In this document: one piece after another, positions 50,750-58,907 of the stretch | Layout: every line of letters begins with the position of its first letter | Numbering within the stretch: the stretch's first letter is position 1 | Source: Pseudomonadota bacterium | GTDB taxonomy: Bacteria > Pseudomonadota > Alphaproteobacteria > Acetobacterales > Acetobacteraceae | Assembly: GCA_021818505.1 (NCBI GenBank) | Contig: JAKADX010000022.1 | Span: forward strand, 1 to 59,433 | Reading direction: 5' to 3' | Length of the DNA stretch: 59,433 nucleotides | Position numbers and translations under genes: made by a program | The notes under the pieces: model-generated | What the model was told of the DNA's origin: nothing | The model's input: only the letters and a program-made list of their open reading frames with translations | Database searches by the model: none

Positions 50750-52117
50750 ATGGCGCGGCGGTTACAGACAAAGCATCAGCCCGGCGCGGTCGCAATCGGC
50801 GCGTGGATACTTTACGACTGGGCCTACGGCGCATTCAACACCATCGTCACCACCTTCGTTTTCGCCACCTATTTCACGCAGGCGGTGGCGCCGGACCCGG
50901 CGCGCGGCGCGGCGCTGTGGGCGGGGATGCAGGCCGCGGCGGGGGTCGCGATCGCGCTCTTGTCAGTCCCGCTGGGCGCGATCGCCGATCGCGGCGGGCG
51001 GCGACGGGCAATGCTGGCGGCCGCGACGGCCGTCATGGTCGCCTGCACGCTGGCACTCTGGACGGTGCATCCGCGAGTCGCCCACGTGCCGCGCGCGCTC
51101 TGGCTCGCCGGCGCCGCGACGGTCGCCTACGAGGTGGCGACAGTGTTCTACAACGCCATGCTGCCGGGGCTGGCCACGCCGGGGCGGATGGGGCGGTTGT
51201 CCATGCTGGGATGGGGCGCGGGCTATGCCGGGGGGCTCGCCTGCCTCGGCCTGGCGCTGGTGCTGCTGGTCTCGCCCCGCCCGCCGCTGTTCGGCCTCGA
51301 CGTGGCAGAGGCCGAGCCGGTGCGCGCGACCGCGCTGCTGGCCGGCTTCTGGCTTGCCCTGTTCACGTGGCCGGCGATGGTGTTCGTGCCGGAGGCGGCC
51401 CGCCGCACCGCCTGGAGGGTGGCGCTGCGCGAGGGCCTGGCCGAGATGCGGGCGGTGTGGCGCGCGGCCTGGCGCGAGCCGGCTTTGCGACGCTATCTGC
51501 TGGCGCGCCTGCTGTTCATGGACGGGCTGACCACGCTGTTCGCCTTCGGCGGCATCTACGCTGCCGGGCAGTTCGGGCTGACGGCCGAGCAGGTTCTGAT
51601 CTTCGGCATTGCGCTCAACGTGGCGGCGGGGCTTGGGGCATTGGGCTTCGCCTTCGTCGAGGACCGGATCGGCGCCAAGGCGGCGGTGATGGTCTCGCTC
51701 ATCTGCCTCGTCGCACTCGGCACGGCCTTGCTGGTGATCCACGGCCGGGCGCTGTTCTGGGCGCTCGGCTGCGCGCTCGGCCTGTTCGTCGGTCCCGCGC
51801 AGGCGGCCAGCCGCAGCCTGCTCGCCCACATGGCGCCGCCGGACGCGCGCGCGGCGTGGTTCGGCCTGTTCGCGCTGTCGGGGCGGATCACCGGCTTCGT
51901 CGGCCCGGCGGCACTCGGCCTCGCCACCGCCGCCTTCGCCAGCCAGCGCGCGGGGATGGCGGTAATCGTGGTGCTGCTGGCCGGCGGTGCGATGGCGCTG
52001 GCGGGCGTGCCGTCACCAGCGCCCGATACCGGCGCGCCGCGCGAGCCGGGCGACCGCGCCGAGCCAGATCAGTTGCGGGATCAGCAGCAGCGGCGGCAGG
52101 ACCGGCTTGACGCTTGA
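50750..52117 (+). CDS. MFS transporter (UMF1/Atg22-like)
   Basis: 455 aa with about 11-12 membrane helices. The N-terminal AIGAWILYDWAYGAFNTIV and ADRGGRRRAMLAAA match the UMF1 family. Its substrate is unknown. The last ~35 residues (after GVPSPAP) are Arg/Gln-rich, hydrophilic and encoded entirely antisense to the end of the WecA-like gene: the two genes overlap tail to tail for 105 bp. The upstream gene 50052-50663 is divergent. Confidence 0.88.
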   Translation: MARRLQTKHQPGAVAIGAWILYDWAYGAFNTIVTTFVFATYFTQAVAPDPARGAALWAGMQAAAGVAIALLSVPLGAIADRGGRRRAMLAAATAVMVACTLALWTVHPRVAHVPRALWLAGAATVAYEVATVFYNAMLPGLATPGRMGRLSMLGWGAGYAGGLACLGLALVLLVSPRPPLFGLDVAEAEPVRATALLAGFWLALFTWPAMVFVPEAARRTAWRVALREGLAEMRAVWRAAWREPALRRYLLARLLFMDGLTTLFAFGGIYAAGQFGLTAEQVLIFGIALNVAAGLGALGFAFVEDRIGAKAAVMVSLICLVALGTALLVIHGRALFWALGCALGLFVGPAQAASRSLLAHMAPPDARAAWFGLFALSGRITGFVGPAALGLATAAFASQRAGMAVIVVLLAGGAMALAGVPSPAPDTGAPREPGDRAEPDQLRDQQQRRQDRLDA

Positions 52118-53065
52118 CGGCGCGGCAATGAACGCCAGGCACACCGCGCCCCCCAGCGCCGCGAAGCCCCAGTGCAGCACTGCCACAAGCCGCGCGTCCA
52201 TGCCGCCCCGCTGCGCCACCTGATACAGATGCCCGCGATGCGCCTCGGTCAGCCGCTCGCCGGCCAGCGCGCGGCGAACCAGCGTGAACGCCACATCGAA
52301 CAGCACGCCGGAGAGCAGGCAGGGCACCAGCAGGAACGACATCTCGATCCGCTCGAACCGCGCCGCCGCGACGCCGAGAATCGCAAGCACGAACCCACAG
52401 AACTGACTGCCGACATCGCCCATGAAGATGCGCGCGCGGGGAAAGTTGAACGGCAGGAAGCCGAGCACGCCCGCCGCCAGCAGCAGGGACGCGAAATACA
52501 CGAACCACGCGCCCTGACTGCCGGCCATCCAGGCGAGGAACAGGCTGGCGACCAGCACGGTGCCGCCGGCCAGGCCATCCAGCCCGTCGATGAAGTTCAT
52601 GGCGTTGGTGGCGAACAGCACCCAGCCCAGCGTCAGCACGAGGCCGAACCCGCCGAGATCGACCGGCCCGACATGCGGCAGGTTCAGCACCCGCACGTAC
52701 ATCCCGCTGCCCGCCGCCGCCAGCGCCGCCAGCGCCTGCGCCGCGAGCTTGATGGCGAAAGGCCAGTTCTTCAGATCATCGAGAAACGCCACCACGGCGA
52801 TCGCCAGTGCGGCGATGATGACGCCGCGGAAATACGGCTCGGCAAGCCGGGAAAAATCGGCATAGCCGTAGAGCACCGTGATACCGAGCATGAAGGCGAC
52901 GACGATGCCGACCCCGCCGCCCTTGGGCGTGGGCCGCGCATGGGAACTGCGCGCGTTCGGCACGTCCATCACCCGCGCGGAGATCATGGCCGCGACCACC
53001 ATCGCGGAGACCAGCGCGAGGGCCGCGACGAAGGCCAGATGACGCAGGAAGGCGAGCAGGGTCAT
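52013..53065 (-). CDS. WecA/MraY-like polyprenyl-phosphate sugar-phosphate transferase
   Basis: 350 aa with about ten membrane helices. Signature segments are SSHARPTPKGGGVGIV, AFLDDLKNWP (Asp pair), NAMNFIDGLDGLAGG and FPRARIFMGDVGSQFCGF. It attaches a sugar phosphate to undecaprenyl phosphate and starts O-antigen or other envelope glycan synthesis. It stands alone here. The 3' end overlaps the MFS gene by 105 bp. Confidence 0.9.
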   Translation of the reverse strand: MTLLAFLRHLAFVAALALVSAMVVAAMISARVMDVPNARSSHARPTPKGGGVGIVVAFMLGITVLYGYADFSRLAEPYFRGVIIAALAIAVVAFLDDLKNWPFAIKLAAQALAALAAAGSGMYVRVLNLPHVGPVDLGGFGLVLTLGWVLFATNAMNFIDGLDGLAGGTVLVASLFLAWMAGSQGAWFVYFASLLLAAGVLGFLPFNFPRARIFMGDVGSQFCGFVLAILGVAAARFERIEMSFLLVPCLLSGVLFDVAFTLVRRALAGERLTEAHRGHLYQVAQRGGMDARLVAVLHWGFAALGGAVCLAFIAAPSSVKPVLPPLLLIPQLIWLGAVARLARRAGIGRW

Positions 53066-53394
53066 AGGCGCGGTCTAGACGCAAGGCGCGGCGCCGTCAC
53101 CCCGGCGGCGGTTCGTCGCCCCCGCGGAACACCAGTTGCAGGTAACAATTCGAAGCTTGGACGGCTGCAGACATGCTGCCTTGCCTCGCAGCGTGCCGGC
53201 CCGCGCCGCACCGCCGCCCTGCAGACGAAGGACAAACAGATCTGATACCATAATAGCTGCAAAAAGCAAATACATCGCGCGACCAAAGATTTCTTGCGCA
53301 AATTGCGAAGCTCGCATAATATTCCAACAAGCGACGCCGATTTCCGCTCTCCATCGTCATTCGGGACATCCCGCTGCCGGTCGAGGAGGCCCCC
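53066..53394. other. Divergent intergenic region before tyrosinase
   Basis: 329 bases, notably more AT-rich between 53225 and 53340. It contains the tyrosinase promoter (53294-53322) and AGGAGG at 53384. No gene. Confidence 0.55.
53294..53322 (+). promoter_or_regulatory. Sigma-70-type promoter of the tyrosinase gene
   Basis: TTGCGC (53294-53299), exactly 17 nt and TAATAT (53317-53322) give one of the best housekeeping-type promoters in the window. The leader would be about 65 nt, with AGGAGG just before the ATG. Confidence 0.6.
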
Positions 53395-55167
53395 ATGCGT
53401 CCGCCGTTCCTGGCCGTCATTGCTTTCCTGCTGCTCACCGCGGCCTTCCATGACGCCGCGGCGCAAAGCCCCCAATTCGTGCCCGCCTACCCGCTCTATT
53501 GCGCCGGCCCGCTGACCACGGGCGCGCCCTCCGGGGGCGAAACCACGACACCGTTCCAATGGGCCTCGGTCGGGGCCGGCGCCGCCAACCCCGCACCCGG
53601 GCAGTGCGTCTGGGCCGACCGCGCTCCGCGGGGCGTGGAGATCCTTCCAGGCGGCGGCAACATCATCTGCGACTGGTCCGGCGCGATGCAGAGCGTCCCG
53701 TCCGGCACCTTCGTCGAAGTTGGCGTCGCGCGCGATCCGCTTGTCGGCAACTGCATGCATCTCGCCCGCTACATCGGCGCGGTCTCGCCGCCGTTCTCCG
53801 CCGTGCCGTTCCTCGCGCCCTTCACCCGGCCCAGCGTCGCCAGCCTGTCGGCCGCGCAGGTCGCCTCGCTCCGGCATGGCATCCAGGTGATGATGAGCCG
53901 CCCGGTCACCGACCCGACCAGCTATCGGTTCCAGGCCAATATCCACGGCACCTACGACACGCCGACCACGCCGGCGCAGACGCAGAGCTGGAACCAGTGC
54001 GAGCACGGCAGCTTCTACTTCCTGTCCTGGCACCGGATGTATCTGTATTTCTTCGACCGCATCCTGCGCGCCGCGGCCGGCGACCCCAATCTTGTGCTGC
54101 CGTACTGGGACTGGACCGACCCGGCGCAGCGCACGCTGCCGGTTGCGTTCCGCCAGCCGGCCGATGCCAGCAATTCGCTCTACATCGCCTCGCCCGGCCG
54201 CCCGGCGGCGTTGAACGCCGGCACGGCGAGCCTGAGTGCCGCCACCGTGGACGATTCGGGCGCCTTCGCGGACGTGGCATACGAAACCGGCGGTTTTTCC
54301 GGCCACGGCTTCGGCGGCGGCGCGTCCTCGCCGATGCAGTTCTCCAGCGCCTACGGCGATCTGGAAATGCAGCCGCACAACGTCGTCCACTCCGCCCTGG
54401 GTGGACTGATGGGCGACCCCAATACGGCGGCGGAGGACCCGATCTTCTGGCTGCATCACGCCAATGTCGACCGGCTGTGGAACCGCTGGATCGCGCAGGG
54501 GGGCGGCCGCGGCGACCCGGCCGACGCCGCGTGGCGCGACACCACCTTCACCTTCTGGGACGAGGCCGGACACGCGGTCTATCTGACCGGCGCGGAGATC
54601 GTCGATTCCGTCGGTCAGCTCAACTACCGCTACGACGACGACCCGCCGGCGCCGATGTTCATCCGCTTCCCGCTCATCCTGGCCGAGAACCTCGCGGTTG
54701 CCGGCGAACGGCGGATCGCGCTTGCCGCCGCGCCGGCGGTGGTGCGCCTGCCGCTCGACGAGCCGGCCCGCCAGGCGCTGATCGCTCTCCCGCGCCAGCC
54801 CGGCCACCGGCTGTTCCTGCGCATCAACGATATCCAGACGCAGAAGCCGCCCGGCTATTACTATGCGATCTATCTCAACCCGCCCGCAGGGGAGAAGATC
54901 GGCGCGCAGACGCCGGGCTTCGTCGGCAATCTCAGCCTGTTCTCGATGGTGCGCCACCGGATGCCGGGCGGGATGCCGATGGCGGGCGGAGCGATGCACG
55001 CCGACTACGACATCTCGCGATTCGCCAGCCAGATTCTGGAACGCGATGCCAGGGAGTTGGCGGTGGTCCTGGTCCCGCGTGGCCTCGTTGGCCCGGACGG
55101 CGAGCCGTTGCCGGTGCCGGAGGCGATGGCGGGCACGGCGGGCGGCGTGCAGCTCATCGAGCGGTAG
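53395..55167 (+). CDS. Secreted tyrosinase / polyphenol oxidase-like copper enzyme
   Basis: 590 aa. A signal peptide (to about AAA-QSP, residue 24) is followed by ~120 residues of unrecognised beta-rich sequence, then the type-3 copper domain. CuA ligands are His184 (IHGTYD), His204 (CEHGSFYF) and His213 (SWHRMY); CuB ligands are His328 and His332 (QPHNVVH) and His355 (WLHHANVDRLW). The C-terminal ~200 residues resemble the PPO1 tail of plant-type enzymes. It oxidises phenols to quinones in the periplasm or outside the cell. No caddie protein or copper chaperone gene is near. All six ligands are intact. Confidence 0.9.
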   Translation: MRPPFLAVIAFLLLTAAFHDAAAQSPQFVPAYPLYCAGPLTTGAPSGGETTTPFQWASVGAGAANPAPGQCVWADRAPRGVEILPGGGNIICDWSGAMQSVPSGTFVEVGVARDPLVGNCMHLARYIGAVSPPFSAVPFLAPFTRPSVASLSAAQVASLRHGIQVMMSRPVTDPTSYRFQANIHGTYDTPTTPAQTQSWNQCEHGSFYFLSWHRMYLYFFDRILRAAAGDPNLVLPYWDWTDPAQRTLPVAFRQPADASNSLYIASPGRPAALNAGTASLSAATVDDSGAFADVAYETGGFSGHGFGGGASSPMQFSSAYGDLEMQPHNVVHSALGGLMGDPNTAAEDPIFWLHHANVDRLWNRWIAQGGGRGDPADAAWRDTTFTFWDEAGHAVYLTGAEIVDSVGQLNYRYDDDPPAPMFIRFPLILAENLAVAGERRIALAAAPAVVRLPLDEPARQALIALPRQPGHRLFLRINDIQTQKPPGYYYAIYLNPPAGEKIGAQTPGFVGNLSLFSMVRHRMPGGMPMAGGAMHADYDISRFASQILERDARELAVVLVPRGLVGPDGEPLPVPEAMAGTAGGVQLIER

Positions 55168-55370
55168 GCCGCCCTTCGCGTCGTCATCAACGTCATTCAT
55201 CCAGCCGGCGCGACGATCCCGCCCGCCGCCGACCGGCCATTTCCAGGCGGATGTCGGAAGAAGCGCCTCCGGGCTTCGCTGACGACGACGCGACGCGGCG
55301 GCCCGTACGATCGCCCCGGGAGGCACCGGGACCGAGGGCCTGGGTTCGTCAGGCGCGGACTGTCGCGACC

Positions 55371-56903
55371 TCACCCGCCCGCGCCGGCCTTTGCCTGCGT
55401 TCCGGTCACGGCGTTGGAGGGCATGAAAATACGCTCGTAGAGGTCAGCGCCGAAGCTTTTTGACAGCGGCTTCGCCTCGCGCAAACGGAAGCTCCTGGTG
55501 CCATCCTCGCCGCGCTCCGCGCGCAGGAACAGCGTCCGATCATCATCGAGGAACAGGCGGGCGAATTCGTACATGTGGGAGACGAAGAACACGGAGACGT
55601 CGCTGTCCAGAAGGGCCGATACGACCTGCCGTGCGATCTCGGACCCCTCCTGCTCATTGGTGGCGGCAAACGACTCGTTGAACAGCACCAGCGCACGGCG
55701 GTGGATGTGATCCGCGATCGTCCCCATTCGCACCAGCTCTTCGTCGAACTTGCCGCTGCGCATGCTACGATCCTCCTCATGCCTGTAATGCGTGAAGAGG
55801 CCGGTATGAAGTGTTGACGTGAACGCGTCGGCGGCGACGAACAGTCCGCATTGCATCATCAGTTGGGCGAGACCGACGCTGCGCAGGAACGTCGATTTCC
55901 CGCCGCGGTTGGCGCCGGTAATGATCACGAGCGGCCTGCCGTTCGCATCCACATCGTTCCCGACAACGCCGCGCCCCATGGTCAGAGCGAGGCAGACATC
56001 GCGAAGGTTGCGGCATTGGAAGCGTCGTGGGGCCTCGCTCGCCTCCGGGAACGCGATCGATTCGCCGATGCGATCGAGCTGCTCCTTGAGATTCAGACAG
56101 CCGATGTAGAAGGCAAGCTCGGCCCGCAATGCCTTTATGAAGCCGAGGACGTGCTCCGCGGATTGATAGACGGCATCCGAGATCAGGCTAAGCCCGCGGT
56201 TCTTCAGCTCGCTGAACGCCTGCGCGCCGGCGTCGTCGCGTGGATGCAGCTGGAGTGTGAAGCTTTGAGGACCGGGGGTGAGAACCTGTCGGACCCAACT
56301 CAGATCGCGCGGCTGAGGTTTGCGCAGCATCGTTGCCACACCCTTGCCGCCGTCGCCCACCTGCGCGCTCAGCAGGACGCCACGGCGGAACGTCAGGTTG
56401 TTCAGATCCGTTCTGGCGGCTGCCAGATAAGCATCGTTTAGGTCTCGCTCCAGCGTATCGAAAAGCTGGTGAAAGCCCTGGGAGTCGAAGCGGCTCGCAT
56501 TCGCCGAGCAGGCATTGCGCAGGCGCGCCAGAACGTCGAGACAGCTCTGCAGGGTTCGCACTCCGCTTCCGAGCATAGCGGACGGGTCGCGCCCATAGAG
56601 GCTGAAATACCAGCTGCGCTCCCGGCTGAACGGTTCGATGGCGATCGCATAGAACTGCCTGACGAGCGACGGGTTCGCCAGACAATCCTTGAGGATCGCC
56701 TGTCGATATCGGATGGTGGCGATGTCGTTGGTCCAGGCACTCGCGCAGGCGGCCGACATGATATCACGAAGATAGCGGTCGTCGCCGGCGGCCGCGCCGA
56801 CCAGGACGTCCAGTTCAAGATCGCGGGCAAAGAGGATCGGCTCATTCGGGGACGGCGGCCGCACGTCGAAATCCCGATCGGGGTGCATCAGGAACGTCTT
56901 CAT
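55371..56903 (-). CDS. MutS-like ATPase B (lacks mismatch-recognition domain)
   Basis: 510 aa. The C-terminal ABC-type MutS domain has Walker A GANRGGKSTFLRS (~329), Walker B ALVLFNESFAATNE (~403) with a D/E-box, and VSHMYEFARLF after it. The N-terminal ~300 residues are helical and resemble MutS core/lever (DDRYLRDIMSAAC, IATIRYRQAILKD). The Phe-x-Glu mismatch domain and connector are absent. It lies 4 bp overlapped downstream of ATPase A, and the two have different Walker B and lever sequences, so a heterodimer is likely. Function unknown; not housekeeping mismatch repair. GC is lower than in the flanks. Confidence 0.85.
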   Translation of the reverse strand: MKTFLMHPDRDFDVRPPSPNEPILFARDLELDVLVGAAAGDDRYLRDIMSAACASAWTNDIATIRYRQAILKDCLANPSLVRQFYAIAIEPFSRERSWYFSLYGRDPSAMLGSGVRTLQSCLDVLARLRNACSANASRFDSQGFHQLFDTLERDLNDAYLAAARTDLNNLTFRRGVLLSAQVGDGGKGVATMLRKPQPRDLSWVRQVLTPGPQSFTLQLHPRDDAGAQAFSELKNRGLSLISDAVYQSAEHVLGFIKALRAELAFYIGCLNLKEQLDRIGESIAFPEASEAPRRFQCRNLRDVCLALTMGRGVVGNDVDANGRPLVIITGANRGGKSTFLRSVGLAQLMMQCGLFVAADAFTSTLHTGLFTHYRHEEDRSMRSGKFDEELVRMGTIADHIHRRALVLFNESFAATNEQEGSEIARQVVSALLDSDVSVFFVSHMYEFARLFLDDDRTLFLRAERGEDGTRSFRLREAKPLSKSFGADLYERIFMPSNAVTGTQAKAGAGG

Positions 56904-58495
56904 GGGCGCACCCGCGTCCGCAACTGCGCATAGGTGACGCCCCGCTTCTCGGCGAGCGAAAGCGCGTAGGCGAGACCATCGGCTGGCTTGCGCACGATCG
57001 CGAAGGTGCGCACGGCCGGATCATCGGGCACGACGGTGCTCACCATGCTCACGGTCTTCTCGCTGAGCTTGGACAGCGCGTCGATGAACGTCACGCAGAC
57101 ACCGATCGCGTCGATCGCGAGGATCTGCTCAAGCACTTTCGTGCTGAGGAAGACCTGATCCTCAAGGCTTGTGGAATTGAAGATTTCGTTGAGGACCACG
57201 ACGCTGTTGGACGTCATGACCTGGCAGGTCCGGTGCAGCCGGACCAGGTCGTCCTCGAGCTTGCCACGCAGATTGGTGATATCCTCCTCGCGCTCGAAAT
57301 GCGTGAACACCTGATCGGCGAGGAACAGGCGGGCGCGACGCCCCGGGACGGGACAGCCCAGACCGGCCAGGAAGTGCAATTGGCCGAACATGCGGGCAAA
57401 CGTGGTCTTGCCGCCCTGGTTGGGGCCCGACACCACGATCAGCCGCTCGGCGTCGGTGAGACGAAAATCGTTGCAGACGACGCCGCCCCGCTCCTGGACC
57501 AGTTTTGCCGCCAGCGCCAGGTCAAAGCTTTCGGCAACGTCCGTATCTTTCGAAGAAGCCGACACGTCGGGACGGCAGAACGGCAGGCCGGCCTGCCTGA
57601 GCCGGTCGATGAAGGCAAGATAGGCGACAAAAAAGCCGATCTCGCGATCGAAGGTTGCGACAGTGTCATCGATGAACTGCGAATGGCGCGCGACATACTC
57701 CTCCAGCATCTGGAATTGCTCCGCAAACAGGCGGGCTACGAACTCAAGGATGCCCTCCTCGATGTGATTGAGGGAAAAGTCGTCCCTGATCCGCGGCGAA
57801 GCGGGAGGTTCAACATGCGTCTGTCGGAACTTCGCGAACCGATCGAGGATCGTCACCGTGTAGTCGGGTTCGGCGGCATATCGGCGCACCGTCACCTTGT
57901 CCCCGCGAAACAGCATACCGTAGCTGATCTTTGACAAGGTGGCGCGGACGTCTCTTGTCTGCGTTGCCAACGTCGTGAAGCCATGCGAGTCCGTGTAGCC
58001 GGCGAGGTAGGCGCGCAGATCGCGCAGTCCCGCGGACCGCAGATCGAGTGGCTGCAGGCCGCGAAGAAGGGTTGCGACGGCCTCACAATACAGCCCCGCG
58101 GCACGCAGGATCACCATGTGTCGATGGCACCTGGACGAAATCTTGTCAGCATAGGCGATATCCGCCCGGACCATGCGCATCGCTTCGCAAAATCCGGGAA
58201 AGATCCGGATTACCTCGGCCCGCTCGACATCGGCGAAGACGGCCTGCCGATATCGGATGATCTCCTCGTTTCTGTACGTCGAATAGAAGATCGGCCGCAA
58301 AACGTCCTCGTCGCGCCGCGCCACGATCGCGGCAATCACCTGGTCGAGGTTCAGATCGACGAAGCAGGCCGGCTGTTCAGTGCGCTCCGCGCGCGCGTCC
58401 TCCAATCCTGGAGGAAAGAGAATGCTGCGAAAGACGGGCGGCTCGGCCGTCCTGTCACCGTCGCGGGGAAGCGCATTTTCGACGGGTTCCCTCAC
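56900..58495 (-). CDS. MutS-like ATPase A (lacks mismatch-recognition domain)
   Basis: 531 aa. The family opening FVDLNLDQVIAAIVARRDED and LRPIFYSTYRNEEIIRYRQA are typical of short MutS-related proteins. Walker A is GPNQGGKTTFARMFG (~355), Walker B NSVVVLNEIFNSTSLED (~428), with VTFIDALSKL following. No mismatch-binding domain I or connector II and no Smr nuclease domain. GTG 58495 overlaps the upstream small gene by 4 bp (GTGA), and its own stop overlaps ATPase B by 4 bp. A translationally coupled pair of unlike MutS ATPases suggests an obligate heterodimer acting on DNA, of unknown purpose. Confidence 0.87.
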   Translation of the reverse strand: MREPVENALPRDGDRTAEPPVFRSILFPPGLEDARAERTEQPACFVDLNLDQVIAAIVARRDEDVLRPIFYSTYRNEEIIRYRQAVFADVERAEVIRIFPGFCEAMRMVRADIAYADKISSRCHRHMVILRAAGLYCEAVATLLRGLQPLDLRSAGLRDLRAYLAGYTDSHGFTTLATQTRDVRATLSKISYGMLFRGDKVTVRRYAAEPDYTVTILDRFAKFRQTHVEPPASPRIRDDFSLNHIEEGILEFVARLFAEQFQMLEEYVARHSQFIDDTVATFDREIGFFVAYLAFIDRLRQAGLPFCRPDVSASSKDTDVAESFDLALAAKLVQERGGVVCNDFRLTDAERLIVVSGPNQGGKTTFARMFGQLHFLAGLGCPVPGRRARLFLADQVFTHFEREEDITNLRGKLEDDLVRLHRTCQVMTSNSVVVLNEIFNSTSLEDQVFLSTKVLEQILAIDAIGVCVTFIDALSKLSEKTVSMVSTVVPDDPAVRTFAIVRKPADGLAYALSLAEKRGVTYAQLRTRVRP

Positions 58496-58818
58496 GGGGC
58501 ACGCCGCCCTTCGGCGTCGATCGGCACGGCACGGTCGTTCATGCGGAACGGCCGCGGCGGCAGAGGGTCAGTCTTGCTCAGCCCGCACCGCTTCGCGTGT
58601 TCGGCCGTGCCGACGATCGGATGATGGACCGGCACAGGGTGCGCGATCATCGCGGCCCGCAGCGTTGCATCATCGACGGAAGGGGCCGGCACGCGAAACA
58701 TGGTCGCCGGAGCGGCGGTCTCCCGGCGCGCGATGCGCGCTGCACGTCGTTTGACCGCCGGCCCTGCCTCGTGCCCGCCGCGCGCGCCGCTGACCATCGT
58801 CACGACCGACAGCATCAT
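58492..58818 (-). CDS. Small protein heading the MutS-like operon
   Basis: 108 aa, no recognised family. It starts MMLSVVTMVSGARGGHEAG and has a basic segment (VKRRAARIARRE), then APSVDDATLRAAMIAHPVPV and a C-terminus PFRMNDRAVPIDAEGRRAP. GAGG is 5 nt before ATG 58818, and its stop overlaps the GTG of ATPase A by 4 bp, which supports it being real. It may be a partner, adaptor or regulator of the ATPase pair. An alternative start 20 codons upstream exists at 58878. Confidence 0.6.
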   Translation of the reverse strand: MMLSVVTMVSGARGGHEAGPAVKRRAARIARRETAAPATMFRVPAPSVDDATLRAAMIAHPVPVHHPIVGTAEHAKRCGLSKTDPLPPRPFRMNDRAVPIDAEGRRAP

Positions 58819-58870
58819 CAGAACCTCGATGCGTGAAGGCGGCCACCATTCAACCCCATGCACGACTCGG

Positions 58871-58898
58871 TTGCCCACCCCCGGACCGCGGTGTTAGT
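58871..58898 (+). promoter_or_regulatory. Promoter-like element of copy 3 (leaderless candidate)
   Basis: TTGCCC (58871-58876), 16 nt, GTTAGT (58893-58898), then 9 nt to GTG 58908. The element lies in the 89-bp gap that must also hold the promoter of the divergent MutS-like operon. Confidence 0.6.
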
Positions 58899-58907
58899 AT
58901 CGCTATC

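Noticed and set aside
55371-58495. Ordinary MutS mismatch repair
   Set aside because: Mismatch-recognition and connector domains are absent in both proteins and no mutL is adjacent.
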